Shown here piece after piece: positions 7,663-16,824 of a stretch of 64,000 nt of DNA. The notes beneath the pieces are model-generated. The model saw only the letters and a list, made by a program, of their open reading frames with translations. It was not told the origin of the DNA and ran no database searches. Made by a program: the position numbers and the translations under genes. Each line of letters starts with the position of its first letter. The first letter of the stretch is position 1. The DNA lies in contig NZ_CP051007.1 in NCBI RefSeq assembly GCF_014673495.1, positions 156,611-220,610 on the forward strand. The letters are read 5' to 3'. The DNA comes from Streptomyces griseofuscus (GTDB lineage: Bacteria; Actinomycetota; Actinomycetes; Streptomycetales; Streptomycetaceae).

Positions 7663-9879
7663 GTGGCCACTGAGGACCAACTGTTCAGCGCGGTGGATGC
7701 GCTGCTTGAGCAAGTCGCTCAGGACGCGCTCCCGAGCCCCGCCGAGCGCAAGCGCCTGCGAGAGGCCGCCGGGCTCAGCCAGGCCCAGGTGGCGTCCGCA
7801 CTGAAGACCCGCCGGGAAACGGTCGCGAGCTGGGAATCCGGCAGGAACGAACCCCGCCCGCCACAACGCGCCGCCTACGCCCGCCTGCTGGAGAAGCTGG
7901 CCGAGCGCTTCCCGACCCCCGACGAGGCGCCCGCCCCGGAGCCGGAGTCGTTCCCCGCCCCGGCGTCCGTTCCCCTCCCGGTGCCCGCCCCGGCGCCCGT
8001 TCCCGCTCCGGCGCCCGTGAAGACGGCCCCGACCTCGGCCGTACGACCGGCGCCCGCCGCGAGGCCGGCCACCTCCTCCCAGCGCCCCGGCGTGCAGAAG
8101 GCGGCGAAGGGGACGGCGAAGGGGCCCGCCACCACGGCAGCCGCCGACGGCCGGTTCGAGAACGGCCCGCTGGCCGTGGTCGACGTCGACGACGAGGGCC
8201 AGGTCGCCGCGTACTGCGTCGGCGGCCTGGTCCTGGACGTGCCCGCCAAGACCCTGCCCGCGCTGGTCGACTGGACGCTGACCGAGGCCAAGCTCGGTCA
8301 GGCCCGGCTGCACTGGCACGGCAAGGACGCCGACCCGGTCCTCGTCCTCACCTCCGCCGCGCTGGAGCGCTACGGCCTGCCCGCCGAACTGTCGCCTGAG
8401 GACCGGCGCGCCGGACGGCTGCCGGCCGACCACAAAGTGATCAAGCAGATCGCCAGGGCAGGGCAGCAGCTCACCCGGCGCGGTTTCGGCGCGTGGGCGC
8501 GCGTCTTCCGCGAGCCGGAGGGCTCCCGGCGCCGCTGCGTGCAGCTGTGCATCCCGGCCTGGGGCGCGCTGCCCATCGACGAGTGGGACAACAAGAACGA
8601 TCCCCGGTTGCCCACCATGCACGCCGCGGAACTGGCCCGCTTCCTCGGCACGTACGCGGACCGGGTGATGACGCCGCGCGGTACTACGGCGGTCACCGGC
8701 CTGGAGCTGATGACGGCGCTGCGCCCCCCCACCCGCGCGGAGCGGGACGAGGCCACCGGAGAGTTCAAACCGGCGCCGAACGACGACGCACTCACCCGGC
8801 TCTACGACGTGGTGGAGTGCGAAATCCCCGACGAGCACCCGAAGTTGAGGGGAAGGTACGCCCGGCACCACCAGCGCACCCCGGCCGAGATGCTGATGGA
8901 GGAGCCCTACAACTGGTGCCGACAGCTGACCGACGACGAGTGCATGCGGCCGTACCTGGTCGCCATCGACGTCAACATGGCCTTCGCCGCCGCCGCGAAC
9001 GGCCTCACCGTCGGCCTGAACGGCCCCACCCACCTGACCGGCAACCCCCGGTTCGACCCGGCGCTGCCCGGCTCGTGGCTGGTCGACCTCTCCCACGTCG
9101 ACCTCTCCCGCGTCCAGGTCAACGGCCGCTCTGTCGACGCCGACCGGCTCCCCTCGCCGTTCACACCGACCGGCGACCGCCCCGACGGTCCGGCCTGGTA
9201 CGCCACCCCGACCGTCGCCTACGCACAGGAACTGGGTTTCGACGTCGCCCCGATCGAGGCGTACGTGCGCACCCGGACCGGGCGCTACCTTGACCCCTGG
9301 TACAAGCGGCTGCGCGACGCCTACGTCACGACGATGGCGGACCTCGGCGTGACCACCGGCATGGGCGGAAGCGAGTTCCTGGACGCCATGGCCCGCTCCA
9401 GGGACGCCGACCCGGCCCTGCTCCTCGTCCTGAAGGCCATCAAGGCCACGGCGAAGGGCGGGATCGGCAAACTGCGGCAGCGCAACCGCGGCCAGGTGCC
9501 GTACTACGAGCCGTGGCCCGCCCTGGAACGCCCCACCTGGCGTCCCGACATTCGGGCGGCCGTCCTGGCCGGCGTCCGCATCAGCATGCACCGCAAGATG
9601 ATGAAGACCGCCGCCGCGGCCGGCGTCTATCCCGTCGCGATCGGCACCGACGCCCTCGTCTACCCCTCACCCGGCCCCTCCCCGCTGGACTTCCTGCCGC
9701 ACACGGCCGAAGGCAAGCCCGCGCCGGGCTCGTTCCGGCTCGGCGTCTCACCCGGCATGGTCAAGCACCAGGGCACCCGGACCGTGCTGTGGGCAGAGCA
9801 GCAATTCGAGGAGCACGGCGGCGTCTTCAACATCGCCAACCTCGTCAAGACCGACCCGACCGCCGGGGAAGGCGAGTAA
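7663..9879 (+). CDS. tap: Telomere-associated protein Tap
   Basis: 738 residues from GTG 7663; upstream in-frame GTGs exist at 7648 and 7654, but GGAGGTGA at 7650-7657 fits 7663. The protein starts with an Xre-type helix-turn-helix (LREAAGLSQAQVASALKTRRETVASWESG), then a Pro-Ala-Val-rich linker, then the long conserved Tap body with LRQRNRGQVPYYEPWP and KATAKGGIGK. Length and order match Streptomyces Tap, which binds the folded 3' overhang of a linear replicon and recruits the terminal protein. tpg follows after three bases, as in other linear replicons. This strongly implies a linear molecule. Confidence 0.92.
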   Translation: MATEDQLFSAVDALLEQVAQDALPSPAERKRLREAAGLSQAQVASALKTRRETVASWESGRNEPRPPQRAAYARLLEKLAERFPTPDEAPAPEPESFPAPASVPLPVPAPAPVPAPAPVKTAPTSAVRPAPAARPATSSQRPGVQKAAKGTAKGPATTAAADGRFENGPLAVVDVDDEGQVAAYCVGGLVLDVPAKTLPALVDWTLTEAKLGQARLHWHGKDADPVLVLTSAALERYGLPAELSPEDRRAGRLPADHKVIKQIARAGQQLTRRGFGAWARVFREPEGSRRRCVQLCIPAWGALPIDEWDNKNDPRLPTMHAAELARFLGTYADRVMTPRGTTAVTGLELMTALRPPTRAERDEATGEFKPAPNDDALTRLYDVVECEIPDEHPKLRGRYARHHQRTPAEMLMEEPYNWCRQLTDDECMRPYLVAIDVNMAFAAAANGLTVGLNGPTHLTGNPRFDPALPGSWLVDLSHVDLSRVQVNGRSVDADRLPSPFTPTGDRPDGPAWYATPTVAYAQELGFDVAPIEAYVRTRTGRYLDPWYKRLRDAYVTTMADLGVTTGMGGSEFLDAMARSRDADPALLLVLKAIKATAKGGIGKLRQRNRGQVPYYEPWPALERPTWRPDIRAAVLAGVRISMHRKMMKTAAAAGVYPVAIGTDALVYPSPGPSPLDFLPHTAEGKPAPGSFRLGVSPGMVKHQGTRTVLWAEQQFEEHGGVFNIANLVKTDPTAGEGE

Positions 9880-9882
9880 CCC

Positions 9883-10440
9883 ATGGTGGACTCGATCGGA
9901 GACGGCCTGGACCGCGCGCTGGAGTCGGCATTCACCCGCCGCCCCCCGCAGAGCGCCCAGGCGCAGATGAAGTACCTCGTCAAGCAGCTCAAGGGCACCA
10001 GAGCCGTCGCCCGGCTTCTGAGGATCTCCCAGCGCACCGTGGAACGGTACGTGGCCGGCCAGCTCAAACGACCCCGCCGCGAGCTGCGCGACCGCATAGA
10101 GCGTGAGGTCCACAAGCGCTGGCAGCCCCAGGTACGCGCCAGGGCCCGCAGGAGGGCGGCCACCACCGACGGCCTGGTCGTCTCCACCCGCGCCCGGTTC
10201 GGGTTCACCGCGGCGCCGGGCACCACCGACGACGCCCGTATCCGCGACATCATCCAGGCCCTGCCGCCCGAGTTCGCCGCCCGGCTGTTCACCGCCCGCG
10301 AGCAGGGCGCCACCGAACACCAGCTCCAGCAGATCGCCGCCGACGGCCTCGCCCAGATGTACTTCCGCGCCAACGACACCCGCGCCCACGGCCTGGGCGT
10401 GGAATTCACCGACATCGAACAGATCGAGATCCAGCTGTAG
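9883..10440 (+). CDS. tpg: Telomere terminal protein Tpg
   Basis: 185 residues. The start IGDGLDRALESAFTRRPP, the segment MKYLVKQLKGT and the helix-turn-helix LLRISQRTVERYVAGQLKRPR match the Tpg family, as do the region RARFGFTAAPGTTDDARIRD and the C-terminus VEFTDIEQIEIQL. Tpg is covalently attached to the 5' ends of linear Streptomyces replicons and primes end patching. It probably shares a transcript with tap, whose end supplies the ribosome site. Confidence 0.94.
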   Translation: MVDSIGDGLDRALESAFTRRPPQSAQAQMKYLVKQLKGTRAVARLLRISQRTVERYVAGQLKRPRRELRDRIEREVHKRWQPQVRARARRRAATTDGLVVSTRARFGFTAAPGTTDDARIRDIIQALPPEFAARLFTAREQGATEHQLQQIAADGLAQMYFRANDTRAHGLGVEFTDIEQIEIQL

Positions 10441-10450
10441 CGGCCCAGTT

Positions 10451-11284
10451 CTACGAGGGGGAGGGGAAGCAGGCGCGCAGGCGGTCCACCGCGTCCAGGT
10501 GCGGCTCGCGGACGACGTAGCGGGTGATCCCCCAACGGCGTCGGTGCTCGTCCAGCGCGGCCGCGATCTCCCGTGCCGTGCCCACCCATGCGTAGGGCGA
10601 GGCGAGCACATCGGCCGGAGAGCAGTTCAGCTGCCCGGCCATGCGGTGGGCCGCGGCCTCGGCGTCGTCGGTGACCTCCACCATCTGGACCAGGGCTTCG
10701 CGTGCCGGGGCGGTGGACCGGCCGGCGGCGCCCTGCTCGATCAGGTCGATCTGGCGGTCGATGTCCGCGGCGTTCCAGCGCGGCTCGTACATGTGGCCGT
10801 CGGGCAGGGTGCGGCCCAGCCCGCTCAGGGCCACGACGTCCGCGTGCGCCCCCGCCCAGCGCAGCAGCGTGGTGTTGCCGCTCCCGAAGGTGAAGGGCAC
10901 ATCGCCCCGGACCGGGCGCGGACCGGTCAGCCGGGCCTGGCGGGCGCGCACCTCGGGGCCGTCGAGGGTGACGGTCTCGCCCGCGAGGAGCGCGCGGCAG
11001 GCTTCGGCCACGACCTGGAAGCGCCGGACGCGCCCGGCCACGTACGGCCGCCGGCCGCCCCTCCCCGCCCGCCGCACCGTGACGGCGGGACGCGCGGGTG
11101 AGGTTCCCCGGACCGGAGGCCGGGACGCATGGATCTGCCGGGAAGCCGGGACGCGTGGATCTGTTCGGCGAAGGCGGAACGGAACGACGGTCCCCCGGAT
11201 GGCGACAGATTCACCGCGAGGCTCGCGGCGAGCGCGGCATGGCCCCTCGGCGCGCGACGGGCCCGGCCGGGCGTACGACCTCAC
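10451..11284 (-). pseudogene. Luciferase-like (LLM) flavin oxidoreductase, N-terminus missing
   Basis: Only the C-terminal ~200 residues resemble the family, from about VAGRVRRFQVVAEACRALLAGE through FGSGNTTLLRWAGAHADVVALSG to ITRYVVREPHLDAVDRL. The first ~75 residues of the open frame are Arg-rich and unrelated. The F420/flavin-binding TIM-barrel start is therefore lost. It ends ten bases from tpg on the opposite strand, so the junction of the telomere module with foreign DNA cuts this gene. Confidence 0.65.
11119..11163 (+). repeat. Direct repeat of 19 bases
   Basis: GCCGGGACGCRTGGATCTG occurs at 11119-11137 and 11145-11163, 26 bases apart, with one difference. It lies in the degenerate stretch between the luciferase-like remnant and the carotenoid operon. 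Confidence 0.5.
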
Positions 11285-11368
11285 CCCGCTCCTCCGCCGA
11301 CGGGCCCAGGGTGTCCGGTGGCCGCGGGTGGTTGGACGGCCGCGCGAGCCACGGGCGCCGGGCGCCGC

Positions 11369-12376
11369 TCAGCCCGGGAACCGGCCGGTGGACCGCAGCA
11401 GCCAGCGCCGCTCGGCGTAGGCCAGGTCGTCCCGCCACAGACGCCCGGCCGCGGCCCGCATCAGTGGACGCAGCAGGGGCGCGGCCCGGCGGGCGGCGGT
11501 GAAACCCGGACGGTGCGAGGCGGCGACCACTGCCTCGATCACGGCGGTCCGGGGCCGGCCGGCCGCGTCCGCGCCGAGCGGGGTGGCATGGGTCTCCACG
11601 ATGGAACCCGCGCCCTCGCCCTCGGTGATGTGCATGACGACCGTGCGGGGCTCGGGGGCGGTGAACACGGCGCGGACCGGCACCACCAGCCGGCCCGCCA
11701 CCCTGAAGGACACGTCGACGGTCAGCGCGTCCGGCCCGTCGCCCGCCGCACCGGTCCGGTCCCCGGGCGCGTCGATCACCGTCAGGTCGACGAACGAGTA
11801 CGGGTGGAACCAGGCCCCGTGCCAGGGATCGAGCCGGTTGGCCACCACGTCCTCGGGCTCGCAGACACCCACTGCCGTGTAGACGGCGTCCAGGGCGCCC
11901 GGACGCCCGGGACGCCGTGGTACGACGGGTGCGTCCAGGGGGTCCTCGCCGCCCACCTCGTCCAGGCGCACCCAGACCAGCACGCCGTCGTCGTGCACCG
12001 GCAGCGGCGCCCAGCCCGCGTACGGGCCGCCGTCCAGCGCCAGTCCGTGCCAGTGGCACACCAGTGTGCCGCACCGCACCGGACTGTCCCGCAGCGGCGC
12101 CCCCAGGTGCGGGCAGACACCCGGTCCGCCGACGAGGCGCCCGCCGGGCCCCCGCCACACCACCACCTCCTGCCCCGCCACCGTCCGCGCCAGCTTGCCG
12201 TCCCCCCGCAGGGCGCGGGAGGCGCCGACCACGAACCAGTTCCCGGACGGACGGGCCTGCGCCCGCTTCAGTGCCCCGGCGATCACGCCGGGCCGCGCCT
12301 CGCGCCAGGTGGGGCGCTGGCCCTCCCACGGCACTGCGTGGCGGCGAAGCGACAACGGAAGACGACGGCGGTTCAC
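11369..12376 (-). CDS. Rieske [2Fe-2S] protein of the carotenoid operon
   Basis: 335 residues. A Rieske motif is visible near residues 85-110: CPHLGAPL and, 16 residues later, CHWHG, the CxH...CxxH cluster ligands. The C-terminal half (DPWHGAWFHPYSFVDL, HITEGEGAGSIVETHA) resembles the substrate domain of Rieske oxygenases. Homologues with a DUF5914-type domain occur in actinomycete isorenieratene clusters. It is the last gene of the crtE-I-B operon, overlapping crtB by four bases. It may modify an end product, but its reaction is not established. Symbols such as crtV are used inconsistently, so none is given. Confidence 0.8.
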   Translation of the reverse strand: MNRRRLPLSLRRHAVPWEGQRPTWREARPGVIAGALKRAQARPSGNWFVVGASRALRGDGKLARTVAGQEVVVWRGPGGRLVGGPGVCPHLGAPLRDSPVRCGTLVCHWHGLALDGGPYAGWAPLPVHDDGVLVWVRLDEVGGEDPLDAPVVPRRPGRPGALDAVYTAVGVCEPEDVVANRLDPWHGAWFHPYSFVDLTVIDAPGDRTGAAGDGPDALTVDVSFRVAGRLVVPVRAVFTAPEPRTVVMHITEGEGAGSIVETHATPLGADAAGRPRTAVIEAVVAASHRPGFTAARRAAPLLRPLMRAAAGRLWRDDLAYAERRWLLRSTGRFPG

Positions 12377-13410
12377 GCGACCTCCTCGGCGGAGCGGACG
12401 GCCGGCGCCGCCGCCGGCGGGAGAACGGCCGTGGACACGGCACGGACCGGCGCCGGCCCCTGGTGTCCGGCACCGAAGCGCTCGCGCAGCCGGGCCGCCG
12501 CCAATCGGACCAGCCCGTCGACGGCGACGACCGCTCTGCGCCGTCGCGGCACCACCGACCGCCGGTGCAGCACGGCCCAGCCGTCGCGGGCGACGGCGTC
12601 CAGGATGCCGCCGTACAGGACTGCCGCGGTGCGGATGCAGGGCCGGGACACCGGTTCGAGCAGTTCGACACCGGGCATCGCCGCCCGGTACACCCCGCGG
12701 GTCAGCTCCGCGAACTCCCTGAGCGCGGCGGTGATCCGGCGGTCCGGGCGGCCGGTCGCGCGGCTCAGGACCAGCAGCTCCCGGTCGACGCCGTGTCCGG
12801 CGAGCAGATCGGCGGGCAGGTAGACGCGCCCGCGGTCCAGGTCCTCACCGACGTCCCGCAGGAAGTTGCTCAGCTGGAAGGCGACGCCGAGCGCCGCTGC
12901 GTACGGTTCGGCCTCCTCCCGTGGCGCCACCGTGCCCAGCACCGGCAGCATCTGGAGCCCGATCACCGCGGCCGAGCCGTGCATGTACGCGCGCAGGTCC
13001 GCGTAGGTGGGGTAGGCCGTCACGGTCAGGTCGGAACGCATCGCCGTCATGAAGTCCCGGAAGTGGGCGTGGTCGATGGCGTAGCGGCGGGCGGTGTCGG
13101 CGAGGGCGTGCACCACGGGCTCCCCGCCGCCGCCCCGCCGCAGCCCTTCCTCCAGTTCCTCCTGGAGCCCGGCCAGCGCCCGCGCCCGCGCGTCGGCCCC
13201 GGTGCCGGGCGCGAGCGAGTCGACGATGTCGTCGGCCCAGCGGGCGAAGCCGTACAGGGCGTGCACGGCGGGCCTGCGTTCGACGGGCAGCAGCCGGGTG
13301 GCGAGGAAGTACGTCCTGCCGTGCCGCGCGTTGAGGGCGCGGCAGTGCCGGTAGGCCGCGCGCAGCGCCGGATCGGTGATCCCCGCCGCCTCCAGCTCTC
13401 GATCGCTCAT
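12373..13410 (-). CDS. crtB: Phytoene synthase CrtB
   Basis: 345 residues. Both Asp-rich motifs of head-to-head prenyl synthases are present: DDIVD at residues 60-64 and DVGED at 186-190 within FLRDVGEDLDRGRVYLP. It condenses two geranylgeranyl diphosphates to phytoene. Start and stop overlap crtI and the Rieske gene by four bases each (ATGA), so translation is coupled. The ~60-residue tail after the catalytic domain (APVRAVSTAVLPPAAAPAV) is low complexity. Confidence 0.94.
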   Translation of the reverse strand: MSDRELEAAGITDPALRAAYRHCRALNARHGRTYFLATRLLPVERRPAVHALYGFARWADDIVDSLAPGTGADARARALAGLQEELEEGLRRGGGGEPVVHALADTARRYAIDHAHFRDFMTAMRSDLTVTAYPTYADLRAYMHGSAAVIGLQMLPVLGTVAPREEAEPYAAALGVAFQLSNFLRDVGEDLDRGRVYLPADLLAGHGVDRELLVLSRATGRPDRRITAALREFAELTRGVYRAAMPGVELLEPVSRPCIRTAAVLYGGILDAVARDGWAVLHRRSVVPRRRRAVVAVDGLVRLAAARLRERFGAGHQGPAPVRAVSTAVLPPAAAPAVRSAEEVA

Positions 13411-15173
13411 CCTGTCCTGCCTTCGCTGTTTAGGGAGGCCGGGGGGTCTTGCGGTGTCCTGAGCCGTGCCGCGGGGGCCGGGTCATGCGGCGGGGGGAGC
13501 GGTGGCTCCTGTGCGGCGGGGGGCGGGCCGGGGGGTGTGTCGCGCGCTCGTGGTCCGGCCGCCTGCCCCGGTCCGCCGGGGCGGGACGCGGACGGGACCG
13601 GGGGGCCGGCGGGGGCCCGGTCACCGGTCCGGCCGGGCAGGGCGGCGCTCGCGGCGGGGCGCGAGGGGCGCGAGCGGGGGTTCCCGCGTGCGGGCGCTCC
13701 CGTGACGCGGGCCGCGGCCAGCTTCCCCGACAGCAGCACGGTCGGCACGCCCACGCCGGGCGTGGTGCCGCAGCCGGCCAGTACCGCGTTCTCGGTGCCG
13801 CGCACCAGGTTGCGCGGCCGGAACGGCCCGGTCTGCGCGAAGGTATGGGCCGCGGAGAAGGGTGTACCGGCGGCGTGCCCCTGGGCGTGCCAGTCGGCCG
13901 GGGTGACCAGGCACTCCTCCTCGACGGCGGCCGTGAGGCCCTCCAGACCGCGCCGCTCCAGTTCCCGCAGCAGCGCGTCCCGGTAGCGCGGGCCGAGGTC
14001 GGACCAGGCAGCCGCGTCCGGGCCGATGTCGGTGTTGGGGCAGGGGGCGAGGATGTAGTGCAGGTGGTGGCCCGGCGGCGCGAGCCCCGGATCGGTGGCG
14101 GTGGGGCGGGTCACGAGCAGCGAGGGGTCGCTCATGAGCCGTCCGCCGCGGGTCAGTTCGTCGAACGTGGCGTGCCACGCCGCGCCGAACGAGATCGTGT
14201 GGTGCGCGAGGCGGGGCCAGGTGCGGTCCGTGCCGACGTGCAGGACGACCGCGGAGGGCGAATGGCGCAGTCTCAGCGGCCGACGCGGCTCGCGGCCGAG
14301 CAACCGGTAGGTGACGGGCAGGTCGGGGGTGAGCACGACGGCGTCGCACGGAACGCGCCCCCCGTCGGTGACGACGGCCGTGACGCGCTCCCCGGACCGC
14401 TCCAGGCGGGTCACCCGCTGCCCGAACCGCAGATCGGCCCCGGCCGCCGCCGCGGCGTCCGCCATCGCCCGCGGCAGGGCATGCATGCCGCCCCGGGGGA
14501 AGTACACGCCCGCGACGGTGTCCATGTAGGCGATGACCGCGTAGGCCGCCAGCGCCCGAGCCGGCGGCACACCCGCGTACAGGGCCTGGAAGGAGAACAC
14601 CCGGCGCAGCCGCTCGTCGTTCAGGAACCGGCCGATCCGCGCGTCCAGGCGGCCGAAGCCGCCGAGGGCGGCCAGCCGGGCGAGATCGGTGGTGAGCAGG
14701 CCCAGCGGCGAGTCGAAGTTGGCGTCGATGAAACGGCGCATCTGCGCCCGGTACAGCCGCTCCAGCCAGTCGCGCAGCCGCCGGTAGCCCGCCGCCTCGG
14801 CCGCCCCGGCGAACCGCTCCACCTCCGCGGCCATCGCGTCCGCGCCGGTGTGCACGTCGAGACTGCTGCCGTCCGCGAAGCACGCCCGGTAGGCCGGGTG
14901 CAGGGGGATCAGCTCGACCCGCTCGTACAGGCTGTCCCCGACGGCGGCGAACGCCTCGTCGGCGAGGTCGGGCATCGTCAGCACGGTGGGCCCCGTGTCG
15001 ATCCGGTACCCGGCCACGTCCAGGCGTCCGGCCCGGCCGCCGGGCAGTTCCTCGCGCTCGACGACGGTGACCCGGCGGCCGGCGCCCAGCAGGTGCAACG
15101 CCGCCGACAGTCCGGCGAGTCCCGCGCCGACGACCACGACGTGGTCCGTGGGCCCGGGCATGGTGCGGGTCAC
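13407..15173 (-). CDS. crtI: Phytoene desaturase CrtI
   Basis: 588 residues. The FAD-binding GxGxxG is at 16-21 (VVVGAGLAGLSAALHLL), followed by the GR-rich VEREELPGGRAGRLDVAGYRIDTGPTVL block typical of CrtI. The C-terminal family block GCGTTPGVGVPTVLLSGKLAA lies near residue 470. About 100 Pro- and Arg-rich residues follow with no family equivalent; they may be disordered or added by loss of a stop. The enzyme converts phytoene to lycopene. It overlaps crtE and crtB by four bases each. Confidence 0.93.
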   Translation of the reverse strand: MTRTMPGPTDHVVVVGAGLAGLSAALHLLGAGRRVTVVEREELPGGRAGRLDVAGYRIDTGPTVLTMPDLADEAFAAVGDSLYERVELIPLHPAYRACFADGSSLDVHTGADAMAAEVERFAGAAEAAGYRRLRDWLERLYRAQMRRFIDANFDSPLGLLTTDLARLAALGGFGRLDARIGRFLNDERLRRVFSFQALYAGVPPARALAAYAVIAYMDTVAGVYFPRGGMHALPRAMADAAAAAGADLRFGQRVTRLERSGERVTAVVTDGGRVPCDAVVLTPDLPVTYRLLGREPRRPLRLRHSPSAVVLHVGTDRTWPRLAHHTISFGAAWHATFDELTRGGRLMSDPSLLVTRPTATDPGLAPPGHHLHYILAPCPNTDIGPDAAAWSDLGPRYRDALLRELERRGLEGLTAAVEEECLVTPADWHAQGHAAGTPFSAAHTFAQTGPFRPRNLVRGTENAVLAGCGTTPGVGVPTVLLSGKLAAARVTGAPARGNPRSRPSRPAASAALPGRTGDRAPAGPPVPSASRPGGPGQAAGPRARDTPPGPPPAAQEPPLPPPHDPAPAARLRTPQDPPASLNSEGRTG

Positions 15174-16489
15174 AGGCCGCTCTCCGCGCCGTCCCGGGGA
15201 AGGGGCGCGTACCGGCCCCGCGAGGCGGCTTCTAGGCCGGGGAGCACCCCGGCCGCTGCGAGCAGCAGAGCCCGCAACGGCGCCGCGCCTTCCGGGTCGA
15301 GCAGGGCGCCGTCGAAGTGCCGCAGCCCCTGCGCGGCGAGCCGGTCCAGCTTGGTCTCCACGGTGGCGCGCGCGCCCGTCGCCACGAGCACCTCCCGCAC
15401 CTCGTCCAGTCCGCGCTCGGTGAGGGCCGTGTCACCGAGCCACCGGTCCAGCACGGCGAGGGCGGTGCCGTCGCCGGCGGCCTCGGCCCGGGCGCGGGCG
15501 ACCGCGACCAGATAGGTCGACTTGCCCTCCCGGATGTCGCCGCCGCTCGCCTTGCCCGTCTCCAGCGGATCCCCGAAGACGTCGTCCAGGTCGTCGCGGA
15601 GCTGGAACGCCATCCCGGCACAGCGTCCGGCGTCGCACAGCCGGCGCAGCGTCACATCGTCCGCGCCGGCCACGGCCGCCCCCAGGGCCAGGGGCCGCTC
15701 GACCGAGTACAGGGCGCTCTTCAGGCAGGCGGCGCGCAGCGCGCGGGCCAGGCTCCGTGCCGCTGTGGCCTGACCGTGCAGGTCCAGGTACTGGCCCGCC
15801 ACCATCTCCGTGCGCATGTCGCTCCACAGCCGGCGCACCACCACGGCCTTCCACACTGCCAGCGGCGTCTCCGCCACCAGATCGTCGGCCCAGGCCAGAG
15901 CCAGGTCCCCGGCGAGAACCGCTGCCGACTGCCCGAACCGCCGGGCCCGCTCGGGGCCCACCCGGTCCTCGTGGCCCGAGGCCAGCTCCGTGTGCAGCGT
16001 GGGCCGTCCCCGTCGCAGCGTGGCCCGGTCCATCACATCGTCGTGGACGAGCGCGCACGTCTGGAGCAGTTCCAGGGCGGCGCCGATTTGCAGGGCCGCG
16101 GCCGCGACGGCCGCGTCCCGGCCGGCGCAGGCCCGCGAGGCCCACCACGCCAACTGTGCGCGGGTGCGCTTTCCACCCTCAAGGGTGAACCGCGTCATCC
16201 GTTCGGCCACGTCCCGTGCGAACAGTGGATCCGCCGTCCGCGCGCGGCGCAGGCGCTCCGCCAGTGCCTCGTCGAGCACCCGGCCGACGGCGCCCGGCAC
16301 GTCGGCGTCGATCAGCCGCACCTCGGCGGGACCGGCCGGAAACGGGCCGCCCGCCGTGGAGCACGCCTCGGCCTTTCCCTGCCCCGCGCCGTCGCCGGCC
16401 ACCGGGCCGCGCGGGAGCTGGGCCACCGTTGCCGCGACCGGCCGCGGCGGCGAGGCCACAGGGTGGTCCTTCGCGTGGGTGGGACGCAT
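15170..16489 (-). CDS. crtE: Geranylgeranyl diphosphate synthase CrtE
   Basis: 439 residues from ATG 16489, preceded by AAGGAA; the open frame runs further upstream but that part has no conserved sequence. Motifs of trans-prenyl synthases are clear: GGKRTRAQLAWWA, first Asp-rich DDVMD in LVHDDVMDRATLRRGRPTLH, second in FQLRDDLDDVFGDP, and GKSTYLV. The ~90-residue N-terminal segment is Ala/Pro-rich. First gene of the four-gene operon, divergent from crtY, probably controlled from the 335-base shared intergenic region. Confidence 0.93.
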   Translation of the reverse strand: MRPTHAKDHPVASPPRPVAATVAQLPRGPVAGDGAGQGKAEACSTAGGPFPAGPAEVRLIDADVPGAVGRVLDEALAERLRRARTADPLFARDVAERMTRFTLEGGKRTRAQLAWWASRACAGRDAAVAAAALQIGAALELLQTCALVHDDVMDRATLRRGRPTLHTELASGHEDRVGPERARRFGQSAAVLAGDLALAWADDLVAETPLAVWKAVVVRRLWSDMRTEMVAGQYLDLHGQATAARSLARALRAACLKSALYSVERPLALGAAVAGADDVTLRRLCDAGRCAGMAFQLRDDLDDVFGDPLETGKASGGDIREGKSTYLVAVARARAEAAGDGTALAVLDRWLGDTALTERGLDEVREVLVATGARATVETKLDRLAAQGLRHFDGALLDPEGAAPLRALLLAAAGVLPGLEAASRGRYAPLPRDGAESGL

Positions 16490-16824
16490 CCCGGTTCCTT
16501 CCGTCGTGTCCGTGTCCGTCGATTTGACGTACGGAGTTCGTCGTCTGTCGTACGGTTCCGTCGTTTGTCGTACGGACTGCTTCGGTCCCGGCGGCGTGAA
16601 CGGATGCGCGGCGCCCTCGGCGTCCGCCCCCTCCACCGTGCGGTGTCCGGCGCTCGTCCGCAGGCCGCCGGGGGGTGCCCTGCATCCGTCCGGGTACGCC
16701 GTCCGGAAGACCACCCCGGGGCCACACGGGCATCCTGTCCACGGCGGCCCGTCACCGTCCCGGGCAGCCGCCGCCGCGACCGGCGTCCGGACCGGATCGG
16801 AGAACACCGACGAAAGGAGACGCC
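16490..16824. promoter_or_regulatory. Divergent crtE/crtY promoter region with three phased repeats
   Basis: The consensus TYTGWCGTACGG (first base T, second T or C) occurs at 16523-16534, 16544-16555 and 16564-16575. Starts are 21 and 20 bases apart, two helical turns, so all three lie on one face of the DNA. They are 34-86 bases upstream of the crtE start. A cooperative activator or repressor site is likely. No litR or litS regulator is in the window, so the cognate protein is unknown. Confidence 0.6.

Noticed and set aside
7561..9591. 676-codon open frame antisense to tap
   Set aside because: It is the mirror of high-GC third positions of tap; composition is Gly/Arg/Val-rich without domains, and tap on the other strand is certain.
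13449..15515. Long plus-strand frames over crtI and crtE
   Set aside because: Shadows of minus-strand carotenoid genes; no conserved sequence.
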